The position numbers and the translations under genes were made by a program. Positions 8,523 to 17,273 of a stretch of DNA of 64,000 bases are shown piece by piece. This stretch comes from Muriicola sp. Z0-33 (GTDB taxonomy: Bacteria; Bacteroidota; Bacteroidia; Flavobacteriales; Flavobacteriaceae): contig NZ_JAFMPW010000003.1 in assembly GCF_026126425.1 (NCBI RefSeq), positions 293,476 through 357,475 of the forward strand, written 5' to 3'. Position 1 is the first letter of the stretch. Every line of letters begins with the position of its first letter. The notes beneath the pieces are model-generated. The model ran no database searches, had not been told where the DNA came from, and worked only from the letters and a program-made list of their open reading frames with translations.

Positions 8523-9308
8523 GTTCAGTTCGCGGATCTTAATATTTCTGAAGGAAACCATTCCGGGGTGGTCCTGAAAACAAATACTTCCCTTGGAGAA
8601 TTTTCCAAATCCACTCCAGCGGGCTTCCCCAAGATATTCTGACTCCTTGTCATCCGATCTGCCGAATTTACTTTCTTTAACCAGGGCCTCCCATTCCGGA
8701 CCCCGAAGAGGAAAAGAATTGATAAGTTCCCCATTGAGGACAACCTCACCAATATTGCTGCGATAATCAATCTTTATACGATACGTATTCCATTCATTGG
8801 CCGGATTAACCTTTAAAGCTTCTGAAGGTGCCGATAAATCATATAATGCACCAACGAAATGTTTACGTGCTTCTAAATCTTCTAATGCATTTTGTATTTC
8901 CATTTCACCTCCCAGTGCCGAATGAGGATCTTCGTAAATAGCAGCATCCAGGATTTGCACCTCCTGGCCGGTTTGATAGGGATATTTGTACTTCTTGTCT
9001 TCCTGTACCCCCCACATAAATCCACTGTTGCCCCAGGGGGCTATTTTCCAATCGAACTGTATTTCAAAATTCTCATAAATGGCGTCGGAAAGTAAGCTTG
9101 CATCCCCTTCCCCGGATTCCATATCTGAAACCCCGTTAAATATGAGGACGCCATTTTCAACAATCCATCCCTTTTTGTTTCCATCATCCTGAAAAATATG
9201 CCAGCCGTCCAGGGAGTCATCAACTAGAAGGACTTTCCACTCGCTTTTCTTTTCGGTACAATTAACAAATGTCAGTACCACCACAAGAGATAAAAGCAGA
9301 TGTTTCAT
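8520..9308 (-). CDS. DUF1080 (3-keto-disaccharide hydrolase-like) lipoprotein
   Basis: A 262-aa lipoprotein (LTFVNC, Cys17) with one jelly-roll domain of the DUF1080/3-keto-disaccharide hydrolase family. Motifs are DDSLDGWHIF near the N terminus, the GEGDASLLSD segment, FEIQFDWKIAPWGNSGFMWG and the C-terminal FRNIKIREL. Members act on 3-keto-glycosides or bind glycans in the periplasm. The start at 9308 places the signal peptide at the N terminus; the frame extends 8 codons further. It precedes modA on the same strand but seems a separate unit. Confidence 0.87.
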   Translation of the reverse strand: MKHLLLSLVVVLTFVNCTEKKSEWKVLLVDDSLDGWHIFQDDGNKKGWIVENGVLIFNGVSDMESGEGDASLLSDAIYENFEIQFDWKIAPWGNSGFMWGVQEDKKYKYPYQTGQEVQILDAAIYEDPHSALGGEMEIQNALEDLEARKHFVGALYDLSAPSEALKVNPANEWNTYRIKIDYRSNIGEVVLNGELINSFPLRGPEWEALVKESKFGRSDDKESEYLGEARWSGFGKFSKGSICFQDHPGMVSFRNIKIRELN

Positions 9309-9436
9309 ATTAGTTTTTTTTAGTTCTACCATGAATTCAGAGAATAACAGCGTTGTCCCCTGACACTTACTAAAGGTAAGTTATTCGATGTGCATTTCAA
9401 ACAGGTTTAAAGGCAATCCCAGCCACCGACTAAATT

Positions 9437-9988
9437 TTAGGTAATTATTTGATACCTCATTTCCACCATGCCGTCTTTATATGCCGTCAGGTCTTTAAGG
9501 TGCAATTGCTGTTCTATCCCTATATAGTCAAAAAACAACAATCCGTCTCCGAGTAAGACCGGTAGCATTGAAATGATTAATTCGTCTGCCAATTTTAAAC
9601 GAAGAAAGTCTTTGGTTAAACTGGCTCCTCCTACCATCCAAATGTTCTTATAGCCGGGTTTCAGAAGGTTGTTCACAAGTTTGGGCAAGTCCCCGGAGTA
9701 GAATTCTACAGTTGCCCTATCAGATTTTAAAGCCCTGTTGGTTAGCACAAAAGTAGGAACATCCCCATAAGGCCAGCCATGCTCCAGGGCATGCTCATAT
9801 GTCGCTGAACCCATAACATAGCAGTCTATAGCATTTAACACCTCTGCAATGCGTTCTTCAGTAAGGGTAACACCTTGCTCGTAATTGTCTGCGGATTGCA
9901 TCCAGGAAATACTATTGTCTTTTTTAGCTATAAAGCCATCAAGACTGGCAACCATATGAACAGTAATTTTAGAGTCAGCTTTTGTCAT
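9437..9988 (-). CDS. Dihydrofolate reductase-fold protein (RibD C-terminal family)
   Basis: A 183-aa cytosolic protein of the RibD_C/DHFR-like family, with the N-terminal MVASLDGFIA motif, GSATYEH, and the NADPH-binding segment IWMVGGASLTKDFL. The real substrate of this branch is unknown; it is not the main folate enzyme. A GGAG ribosome-binding-like sequence lies before the ATG. It starts 44 nt after the pirin gene and may be the last gene of a three-gene unit. Two other members lie at 28008-28544 and 45189-45728. Confidence 0.85.
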   Translation of the reverse strand: MTKADSKITVHMVASLDGFIAKKDNSISWMQSADNYEQGVTLTEERIAEVLNAIDCYVMGSATYEHALEHGWPYGDVPTFVLTNRALKSDRATVEFYSGDLPKLVNNLLKPGYKNIWMVGGASLTKDFLRLKLADELIISMLPVLLGDGLLFFDYIGIEQQLHLKDLTAYKDGMVEMRYQIIT

Positions 9989-10032
9989 TTTTAATCTCCA
10001 TAAATAAAACTTTTATGTCCAATAAACATTAA

Positions 10033-10920
10033 TCAAGACTTGGGTCGTAACTCTGGAATAGGAATATAAGTAGTATCCCCGGCCACTTGAGGAAATTTTT
10101 TGTTTTTCCAATCTTCTTTGGCCTTTAGCAGTCGCTCTTTACTGTGGGATACAAAATTCCATAATAGGTAATGTTCTTGTGACAGAGGTTCACCCCCAAA
10201 AAGCAAAAGTTGAGTGCCTTCTTCCAGGCATATTTCACATTGTTCATTGGTCTTACTGATGAGCATTTGCCCTGCCTCGACTTTTCCGCTGCTTTCCGTA
10301 ATAGATCCCCGGACTATAACAAAAGCTACTTCCCCATTGAGCTGACCACTCAGATCTAATGTTGTTGCTTTTTCGGCATATATATCAACCATAAACAGCG
10401 GCGAGTACCCTTGTAAAGGAGACGACCTTCCAAAGGCATTTCCGGCAATTAGTTTTATGCTAAGCAGCCCCTGCTGCCAGCTCGGGAGATCCTTGCCCGG
10501 ATAATAATCAAAGTGCGGTGCTATTTCCTCTTTTTCCCGGGGTAAGGCTACCCAAATCTGATAGCCATGCATGATAAATTCCTGCCCTTCGCGCCTGTGC
10601 TTCGGAGTCCGCTCTGTATGTGTGACACCGCTCCCCGCAGTCATAAAGCCAACATCTCCAGGAGTAATCAACTGTACGGTTCCAATACTATCTTTATGCT
10701 CTATTTCGCCTTCAAAGAGATAGGTAAGTGTACTTAGGCCAATATGAGGATGTTGATCCACATCTACGTATTTGCCATCTCCCATTTTTGCAGGTCCCAT
10801 ATGATCAATAAATGTAAAAGGCCCCACTTGGCGTTTCTTGCGAAATGGCAGCAATCTCCCAACCATAAAATTTCCCAGATCCGCTTGTCGCTCATTGACT
10901 AAAAGTTTGTTATTTGCCAT
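10033..10920 (-). CDS. Pirin family protein
   Basis: A 295-aa bicupin of the pirin family, cytosolic. The metal-site motif DQHPHIGLSTLTY (normally HPHRGFETVTY) near residues 55-67 and the TAGSGVTHTE segment supply the predicted iron ligands. Bacterial pirins have quercetinase or redox-sensing roles; which applies here is open. It begins 14 nt after the medium-chain dehydrogenase gene and is probably co-transcribed with it. Confidence 0.92.
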   Translation of the reverse strand: MANNKLLVNERQADLGNFMVGRLLPFRKKRQVGPFTFIDHMGPAKMGDGKYVDVDQHPHIGLSTLTYLFEGEIEHKDSIGTVQLITPGDVGFMTAGSGVTHTERTPKHRREGQEFIMHGYQIWVALPREKEEIAPHFDYYPGKDLPSWQQGLLSIKLIAGNAFGRSSPLQGYSPLFMVDIYAEKATTLDLSGQLNGEVAFVIVRGSITESSGKVEAGQMLISKTNEQCEICLEEGTQLLLFGGEPLSQEHYLLWNFVSHSKERLLKAKEDWKNKKFPQVAGDTTYIPIPELRPKS

Positions 10921-10934
10921 GATTTTAAATGTAC

Positions 10935-11903
10935 TTAAATCTTCACCACTAATTTTCCCTTGGCCCTATTGTCTTCCATATATTGGTGGGCAATAGCTAC
11001 TTCATCTAATGAAAATACCCTGTCTATATTTAAATTGATATTGCCCTTTTCCACTTCATCTATAAACTCTTGTAGCAATTCCTTTGAGAGGTTTGCAGCA
11101 TCCCCGGCATAGATAGTTAATTTCCCCATTGATGGAATATCATACATAGGAGAAAAATCTTTTATGGTCCAGGAATTTCCTAAAATACCTGTCATACAAA
11201 CAACCCCTTTATGGGCAATGCTTCGCAATGAATCTCTTAAGGTAGTAGTGCCAACCAATTCTAGCACTTTATTAACCCCAGAAGGATATATCTCCTTTAC
11301 TTTCTCCGCAATCTGGCCGTCATCAATGACCACATGGTCTGTTCCATTTTCCAATAAAGCCTGCCGCTTTTCAGGATTTCGCGTAGTAGATATAACTTTC
11401 AGACCTTTTGCCTTGGCAAGCTGGCAAGATAGCATCCCAATGGAAGAAGTACCCCCTCTGATTAATAAAGATTCTCCTTCCCGAATCTCGAGGGCCTCAT
11501 TTAAAGAACCTGAGGTGGTCTGAAACATCTCAGGTATGGCGCCAATAGTTTCCCAGGACAATTTGCTCTTAAAGGGAAAAACAATTTTCAATGGCACAGT
11601 AGTGAATTCGGCATAGCCTCCATCAAAAGATCTGCCCATTTCTCCCATTATTGCAGCAACCTGCTGTCCTTTCTCAAAAGTACCGGATGGGTCTTTCTCT
11701 ATAATTCCAACACATTCTATGCCCTGTATTCTCGGAAATTGAACTCCGGGAGAATCTCCCCGCCTTGTGAAGAGTTCCGATCGGTTTAGGCCAAATGCCT
11801 TTATCTGGATGAGTACCCAGCCAGGATGCACAACAGGCATGGGAACTTCCTGAATTTTAATGACATCCGGATCACCGGCCCTGGTTGTAACGGCTGCTTT
11901 CAT
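10935..11903 (-). CDS. Zinc-independent MDR oxidoreductase (quinone oxidoreductase-like)
   Basis: A 322-aa medium-chain dehydrogenase/reductase. The N-terminal GroES-like domain (GLNRSELFTRRGD) is followed by the NADPH-binding Rossmann segment (GGTSSIGMLSCQLAKAKGL). Catalytic and structural zinc ligands are missing, which points to the NADPH:quinone reductase branch. It probably reduces quinones or enals in the cytosol. First gene of a unit with pirin and perhaps the DHFR-like gene. Confidence 0.88.
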   Translation of the reverse strand: MKAAVTTRAGDPDVIKIQEVPMPVVHPGWVLIQIKAFGLNRSELFTRRGDSPGVQFPRIQGIECVGIIEKDPSGTFEKGQQVAAIMGEMGRSFDGGYAEFTTVPLKIVFPFKSKLSWETIGAIPEMFQTTSGSLNEALEIREGESLLIRGGTSSIGMLSCQLAKAKGLKVISTTRNPEKRQALLENGTDHVVIDDGQIAEKVKEIYPSGVNKVLELVGTTTLRDSLRSIAHKGVVCMTGILGNSWTIKDFSPMYDIPSMGKLTIYAGDAANLSKELLQEFIDEVEKGNINLNIDRVFSLDEVAIAHQYMEDNRAKGKLVVKI

Positions 11904-11985
11904 AATGCTTTTTTAATGGCTGTTTCATTAAAAATACATTTTAGTTTGCCATTCTCGGTCCATAATCAAATTAAAAGGCCTCGTA

Positions 11986-12765
11986 TTAGTTAGAATTCTT
12001 TTCCAATAACCTATTAAACAAACTGGCCGCCGTTCCTCCAAGAAGCGGAGCAATAATATATACACTAAAAAAGCTCAATGGATATTCAGGAAATGCAGAA
12101 ATTCCCCAGCCACCGAAATAAGCTACAATCCTTGGTGCAAAATCTCTTGCAGGATTAAATCCCCCCTGGGTAAATGGAGCAATCAAACATATTAAAAGTG
12201 TCACAGTCAGACCAATTAAAACCGGAGTTAAATTATCAATTTGTGCTTTCTTCTCTGTTAATCTGTAAATCACAAAAACCAGTATAAATGTGCCAAGTCC
12301 TTCCATGAACCCGGCCTTTAGAGGAGTAATTTTAATGAAATCCGCAAAACCCGGATTAGGAAAAAATTCCCCGAACATCATAGCCGATCTGTAAGAATCC
12401 GGACCGCCCCGCACAATAGCATTGGCATTTTCATAAAAAGCAATACTGTCATTAAAGATTACAAATATTAAAATTGCGGCAGCAAAAGCTCCTAAAGTCT
12501 GGCTAAGTATATAAAACGGGAGCTTTTTAAAAGATAATTTATTAGACATACACATTCCTAGGCTTACGGCCGGATTAATATGGGCGGGGCATATGTTTCT
12601 TACACAAAATATGGCTAAGGCCACCCCAATCCCCCATATGATAGCAACTTCCAATAAACTTCCGAATCCATCAAACAGCACTGCTACAGCTATTGCGCCG
12701 CAACCAAATAAAACTAAGATTAAAGTGCCGATAAATTCACCTAGGTATTCTTTAAAACTATTCAT
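11986..12765 (-). CDS. Aquaglyceroporin (MIP family), probable arsenite channel
   Basis: A 259-aa channel with six membrane segments and two NPA half-helices: HINPAVSLG (NPA 64-66) and GGFNPARDFAPR (NPA 204-206). The Asp after the second NPA (NPARD) marks the glycerol-facilitator branch. Its start overlaps the stop of the arsenate reductase gene by 8 nt, which strongly suggests a joint role: in Sinorhizobium meliloti the AqpS channel releases arsenite made by ArsC. Glycerol or other small solutes remain possible; no glycerol kinase gene is nearby. Confidence 0.9.
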   Translation of the reverse strand: MNSFKEYLGEFIGTLILVLFGCGAIAVAVLFDGFGSLLEVAIIWGIGVALAIFCVRNICPAHINPAVSLGMCMSNKLSFKKLPFYILSQTLGAFAAAILIFVIFNDSIAFYENANAIVRGGPDSYRSAMMFGEFFPNPGFADFIKITPLKAGFMEGLGTFILVFVIYRLTEKKAQIDNLTPVLIGLTVTLLICLIAPFTQGGFNPARDFAPRIVAYFGGWGISAFPEYPLSFFSVYIIAPLLGGTAASLFNRLLEKNSN

Positions 12766-13378
12766 TCAACTGAATTAAGGAGAACACATAAAACAGTTCA
12801 GTGGCAATTTGAAGACTTCGCTCATGATATTTTTCAGCCTGTTGTTCTGTATTGTCAAAAGCTTTAGGGTCCTCATAGGTGACAGGAAAACGCACTTCTG
12901 CTCCTGCAACAAAAGGACAACCCTCGTCTGCCTGAGAGCAGGTCATAATAGCGGCGAATGCGGCTTTGGGATTAAATTCGCTATCCAGCTCTTTGGAAAA
13001 TCCCATAATTGGATGTTCATTGTCTGCGTATTTTATACAGTAGATGGGATTGTTGTCTTCTGATAGTTTTAGAATTTCAAAACCCGATTGCTTTAGTGTG
13101 GTAACCACCATGGGAAAAAGAGCGGTTGCTTCGGTTCCTCCGGAATAGCAACTGAGATTATTTACGTTAAAATAATATGCCATAGTTTGTGCCCAAACTT
13201 GTGAGAGGTGACTTCTGCGCGAATTATGGGTACATATAAAATTTAAACGGATCTTCTGGCCGGCATTTACCTTAGACTGCAAGAAATCTATCAAAGGTTG
13301 AAGTATCTTTTTACGCCGTTCCGGGATACTTTTAGTATCTAAAGAATTGATTGTCTTTTGGATCTTTTCGAATACCAT
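12758..13378 (-). CDS. Thioredoxin-coupled arsenate reductase (low-molecular-weight phosphatase fold)
   Basis: A 206-aa cytosolic protein with the CX5R phosphatase loop CTHNSRRS (Cys49 to Arg55) and a second pair TCSQADEGCP (Cys147 and Cys154, six residues apart), matching the three redox cysteines of thioredoxin-type ArsC. The loop VTYEDP supplies the general-acid Asp. It reduces arsenate to arsenite. About 40 extra residues precede the usual ArsC start, a form common in Bacteroidota. An in-frame ATG at 13387 is an equal alternative start. No arsR or arsB/acr3 gene lies beside it. Confidence 0.88.
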   Translation of the reverse strand: MVFEKIQKTINSLDTKSIPERRKKILQPLIDFLQSKVNAGQKIRLNFICTHNSRRSHLSQVWAQTMAYYFNVNNLSCYSGGTEATALFPMVVTTLKQSGFEILKLSEDNNPIYCIKYADNEHPIMGFSKELDSEFNPKAAFAAIMTCSQADEGCPFVAGAEVRFPVTYEDPKAFDNTEQQAEKYHERSLQIATELFYVFSLIQLNE

Positions 13379-13539
13379 GGCATGCATGTGGGTTTATTTT
13401 TTTGATGGAATGACAATATTAATTCTAAAAGTTGTTTGTTCCTAAAATTTCCAATTCCAATAACCCTAACATAACTTTTTATTTATTATTCTCTAACACA
13501 GGAATTGTAACTATCCATGTGACGGACTCTATTAGCCAT

Positions 13540-14433
13540 TTACTTCTTCCAGACACTCACTTTTTCATCATGGGCTGTATACAAGATTAAATTGGGGGTT
13601 GGCGCAGCTCCGCTAAAATCTAACCTGGATGAAAACAACAACTTTTCAGTTCCATAGAATGCCACCCAATGCGGCACTTGTGGTGCTTGTATTTGCAATA
13701 GGGTTTTGCGCACCCCTTTGCTATTGAAAACATCAAATGATCTGTTTCCCCAGTACGCCAGCAGTAATTCTCCGTCTTTAAAATCTGCATCAAATATCTG
13801 ATTTCTGTTTAACGGAGCGTCCTTTATTTGAACATCGAGCAAATTGGACCAGGTCCTGATTATTTTGCCATCTCTGTTGGCCAACCAACAAGAATTATCG
13901 CCTAGCAGCAATATTAAATTATTATTTATTGCACGTATTCTTTTAACCGGCGCCTCGAACTCCAGGAATTTTTCGGGGTTTTGACCTCTTTTAAGGCAAT
14001 ACACGTATGGATAACGACCAAAAACAATTTCCTGCTCAGATTTCATAAAAAAGCCCCCATCCCCTATTCTCCATCTATCTGTAAACCAATCCCACATTAC
14101 AATGGGTTGTTCCCCTATACGGGTTTTAAGTACCCTAATATCAAAAGTATCATTCGATTGGATGTATCGCTGTTCAATTATGTAAATACTGCTGCCATTT
14201 GCATAAAAAAAGTAATCGCTCGCAGCAAATTCTGATTTTAAAAGTATTTCTGGTTCTGCTCCCGGTCTCCATATCATCACACAGGCATGATGCTGAGTAT
14301 CATCAATTGGGCTAACATAGGACCATAATACATGCTCCCCAACCGTTATCATATTTCCTCCAGGATGTGCATGGGTCTTAATTGAACTAATTAGAATGGT
14401 AATAAAGAGTGCTATTTTAAAATCAATTTTCAT
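13540..14433 (-). CDS. Secreted protein of unknown function, beta-rich
   Basis: I do not recognise the family. The 297-aa product has a signal peptide (about residues 1-22, ending THA) and then repeated blocks with aromatic and Asp/Gly turns (WRPGAEPEIL, MWDWFTDRWRIGDGG, FEAPVKRIRAINNN, LLAYWGNRSFDVFN), suggesting an all-beta, propeller-like fold. No catalytic motif stands out. It is transcribed away from the TPR lipoprotein gene; the 212-nt spacer between them holds a palindrome. Confidence 0.65.
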   Translation of the reverse strand: MKIDFKIALFITILISSIKTHAHPGGNMITVGEHVLWSYVSPIDDTQHHACVMIWRPGAEPEILLKSEFAASDYFFYANGSSIYIIEQRYIQSNDTFDIRVLKTRIGEQPIVMWDWFTDRWRIGDGGFFMKSEQEIVFGRYPYVYCLKRGQNPEKFLEFEAPVKRIRAINNNLILLLGDNSCWLANRDGKIIRTWSNLLDVQIKDAPLNRNQIFDADFKDGELLLAYWGNRSFDVFNSKGVRKTLLQIQAPQVPHWVAFYGTEKLLFSSRLDFSGAAPTPNLILYTAHDEKVSVWKK

Positions 14434-14580
14434 TTAACAGTATCTATACTAAATATAATCAAATTAGGCCTTAAAAAGAACAACTCTCTGTTAGTGACGA
14501 CCAACTTAAATAGACCTCACCACTTTGAATTGTAATCTGATTTTTCTTCATAAAACCGTAACAAAAATCAAATAGAGGCG

Positions 14581-14597
14581 TCTCATTTATAATGAGA
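14581..14597. repeat. Palindrome TCTCATT-TAT-AATGAGA between divergent genes
   Basis: A perfect 7-3-7 inverted repeat in the spacer between two divergently transcribed genes (starts at 14433 and 14646). The position fits an operator; a TTTATATTT tract follows on the plus strand. No regulator gene is adjacent. Confidence 0.4.
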
Positions 14598-14645
14598 TTT
14601 ATATTTCATAAATAATTGATTGTTTAGCTAACCCATCAAATTAAA

Positions 14646-15341
14646 ATGAAACTCAAAACCTTATTATTTCCTGCGCTCATATTTGTCATTGTTATTGGCT
14701 GCTCTAATGGCATAGATTATTCTCCTGAACATATTGCCGCAACCTCCGGACGTTACCTTTACAACCAGGATGATGTTATTGAAGTGTTTTACCAGGACAA
14801 CACCCTTTATTTGAACTGGAGAGGCGCAGAAAAGATTAAACCACTGGCCCTGGATGAAAACACTTTTTTTGTAGAACAGATCTATGAAAAATTGCATTTT
14901 GTGCAACATCCGGAAACTAAAGAAAGGTATTTGTCTGTGCTATCTAAAGAGGACGAAAGTGAAATCACCTACGATTATTTAAAAGTGGATGACAGTTTTA
15001 AATCCCCAAGCATGTATCTTAAAAATAAGGAATATGATAAAGCGCTTGGAGGTTATATTCAGATCCAAATGCAAGACTCCACAAGTGTTCTGATTAATGA
15101 AAGGGAATTTAATAGCCTTGGCTATAAATATTTGAGTAATGAAGAATACGATGATGCCATAGCGGTGTTTAAAATTAACGTGGTATTATACCCCGATAGT
15201 GATAATGTATATGACAGTCTGGGAGAAGCCTTTTTAAAGGCTGGAGACAGCGTGCAAGCTTTTGAAAACTATTCAAAAGCATTAGAACTTAACAACGCCA
15301 ACAGAAGGGCCAAGGCTTTTGTGGAAGCTTATAAAAAATAA
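14646..15341 (+). CDS. Lipoprotein with C-terminal TPR repeats
   Basis: A 231-aa lipoprotein (lipobox VIGC, Cys19). Residues about 25-120 form a beta-rich part of the kind often seen C-terminal in exported hydrolases (GRYLYNQDDVIEVFYQDNTLYL). Residues about 157-231 hold two tetratricopeptide repeats (YLSNEEYDDAIAVFKINVVL; LGEAFLKAGDSVQAFENYSK). This layout resembles the tail of serine hydrolases or amidohydrolases with TPRs but lacks their catalytic domain, so it may be a stand-alone binding protein or a truncated form. No partner gene is evident. Confidence 0.72.
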   Translation: MKLKTLLFPALIFVIVIGCSNGIDYSPEHIAATSGRYLYNQDDVIEVFYQDNTLYLNWRGAEKIKPLALDENTFFVEQIYEKLHFVQHPETKERYLSVLSKEDESEITYDYLKVDDSFKSPSMYLKNKEYDKALGGYIQIQMQDSTSVLINEREFNSLGYKYLSNEEYDDAIAVFKINVVLYPDSDNVYDSLGEAFLKAGDSVQAFENYSKALELNNANRRAKAFVEAYKK

Positions 15342-15360
15342 TATTTAATCCAAGCCCGGT

Positions 15361-16065
15361 TTATTCTATTTCAAAATAGACCGTCACCGTACTTTGTATC
15401 CCAATTTTTTCAAATTCGATGTCAATTGGAATGTAATCCCCTTCACTTTCAGCATTCATCCCCCTTATATTAATTCCTGTAGCTTTGGTCCTGAGCAAAG
15501 TTGTGAAATTGGTATTTAAGTCTGATATATAAATTGCTTTTCCCAATTGCTGATTCAGGGGTTTAAGCATGGCTGTTGCCTGCAATTTGGCTTTGGCAAC
15601 CGCCTTTTGCTTCAGGGTAATTTTTAACTGTTCAATTTTTGAATATTCTGTTTTGCTTAAATGCACATTTGAGATTTCAATGGCCTCGAGGCCAACGATG
15701 ACCTTACCGGCAGTTGCCGCATCATAAACAAGGAGGGTGTATGCCTTATTCTTTAAAACATCGGTTCCTCTTAGAAAATACTTTTTAAAATTACTCGTAA
15801 CATCCGAGAGTGTTAATTGCTTTTTGGTATCAATTCCAAGGGCAATTAGTTTAGTGTTCATTTTTTTCTCCAGTTCCTCTACTGATGTTCTCCCTTTTGT
15901 GTCTTTTTCTGTGATCAGAATAGACAGGTAAATCCTGTCCGGAATTACCAGACTGTCTATGGTAGCAGTTGTTTCCAGATATGATTTATCTATAAAGTTT
16001 TTTGTTTGTGCAATGCCATTAAATGCAATTATGCTAAAGCATAATAAAAGTCCGATTTTTTTCAT
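15361..16065 (-). CDS. SIMPL-domain (DUF541) secreted protein
   Basis: A 234-aa protein with a signal peptide (about residues 1-20, ending GIAQ) and a SIMPL/DUF541 domain. Family traits include the YLETTATIDSLVIPDRIYL beginning and the C-terminal PIDIEFEKIGIQSTVTVYFEI strand. SIMPL proteins act in the periplasm and have been linked to stress tolerance; the biochemical role is unknown. The start at 16065 places the signal peptide first. It converges on the TPR lipoprotein gene with only 19 nt between. Confidence 0.78.
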   Translation of the reverse strand: MKKIGLLLCFSIIAFNGIAQTKNFIDKSYLETTATIDSLVIPDRIYLSILITEKDTKGRTSVEELEKKMNTKLIALGIDTKKQLTLSDVTSNFKKYFLRGTDVLKNKAYTLLVYDAATAGKVIVGLEAIEISNVHLSKTEYSKIEQLKITLKQKAVAKAKLQATAMLKPLNQQLGKAIYISDLNTNFTTLLRTKATGINIRGMNAESEGDYIPIDIEFEKIGIQSTVTVYFEIE

Positions 16066-16227
16066 GATGTTTTTTTTTAAATCATTTTCATTCAACGAAA
16101 CTATACTATAATTAGGGTTCCCAAAAGTAAGAATGAGCGAATGCCCCTTTTTAGTTAGCTATTATACCCTTTATACAGGTAATTTGAAATGATGTTCTAC
16201 TCTAAATGGCATTTACCAGAGGTAATT

Positions 16228-17103
16228 TTACCCCATCTGTGGTGCCGGGAGGAGTTCTTTTCGCTTACTCCAATAATATATTGCAAAACAAATGCCAACT
16301 ATAGGCAGAACAATTCCAAACTCATCTATATAATAAGGCGTGCTCCCAGTGTCTTCCGTCAAAGGGGTGAAAATTCGCTGGATAAATAAATTATGACTGG
16401 CATGTAAGATCACAGCGGTCCATAAACTTCCGGATTTAATTCGAAACCAGGTATAAATAAAGCTCATGCTTATGATAAGTACCATAAAACAAGACATCGC
16501 ATACCAGGAAGGCGTTCCACTGTTATAATCAGCAAAGAGCAATATAGGTAAATGCCATGCACCCCAAATAAAACCGGAAATCAGGGAAGTCCTGGTAAAT
16601 CCCTGAGTCTTATATAATTCAGGCACTAGAAATCCTCGCCATCCAATTTCTTCACCTAATGCACTGGAAGCACTTCGGATAGTTCCAAAAATTCCAAACA
16701 AAATAAAATAAGACGCTATTACAAGGCCATTTCCAATTTCACCAAAACCAAATGCTTCTGTAAGCCTGGTAACATATGCTTTGTCATAAAAACCGCCCCA
16801 ACCAAATACCCATATCACCAGATACGCTATGAATGCATATATCAAAGGAATCAGGTAGCTCCAAATCTGGTATTTTGTCTTTCCCCATTTCCATCCCAGA
16901 TCAGAAATATTCCTCCCCAATATCTTCATGGTTATCAAAGCCGCAATGCCCGGGCACCACATAAGTCCCATTGTAAATTGCCCCCAACCGCTGCTCAATG
17001 TACCGGAATAAATAATCAGGAAATAAAAGATACTACTTAGTGCCAGGGTGATTGATAGAAATAGTATAACTGGCTTGTATTTATTAGGAGGTACTTTTTC
17101 CAT
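16228..17103 (-). CDS. CPBP family intramembrane metalloprotease
   Basis: A 291-aa protein with about eight membrane helices and the CPBP/CAAX-protease (ABI) motifs: EEIGWR at 151-156 (motif 1, EExxxR), FIWGAWH at 178-184 (motif 2, FxxxH) and VILHASHN near residue 235 (motif 3). These residues line the Rce1-type catalytic site. In bacteria such proteins serve in peptide maturation or immunity, or are orphans. Here it stands alone beside a regulator gene with 170 nt between, and no bacteriocin-like peptide is visible. Confidence 0.88.
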   Translation of the reverse strand: MEKVPPNKYKPVILFLSITLALSSIFYFLIIYSGTLSSGWGQFTMGLMWCPGIAALITMKILGRNISDLGWKWGKTKYQIWSYLIPLIYAFIAYLVIWVFGWGGFYDKAYVTRLTEAFGFGEIGNGLVIASYFILFGIFGTIRSASSALGEEIGWRGFLVPELYKTQGFTRTSLISGFIWGAWHLPILLFADYNSGTPSWYAMSCFMVLIISMSFIYTWFRIKSGSLWTAVILHASHNLFIQRIFTPLTEDTGSTPYYIDEFGIVLPIVGICFAIYYWSKRKELLPAPQMG

Positions 17104-17273
17104 ATAAGTCTTAGGTTAATTAATGTCTGATGATCGGAAAGCTTGTTTCCTAATTTAATTAGAAGATGGAAAATAGTTAAATTTAACAAGAGAGTGTTAC
17201 AAAAGAAGCTAATAATTGTCCTCTAACAATGCTAATTGAAACTTGTACCTAAGGAAGCAGGTATCACATGCCC

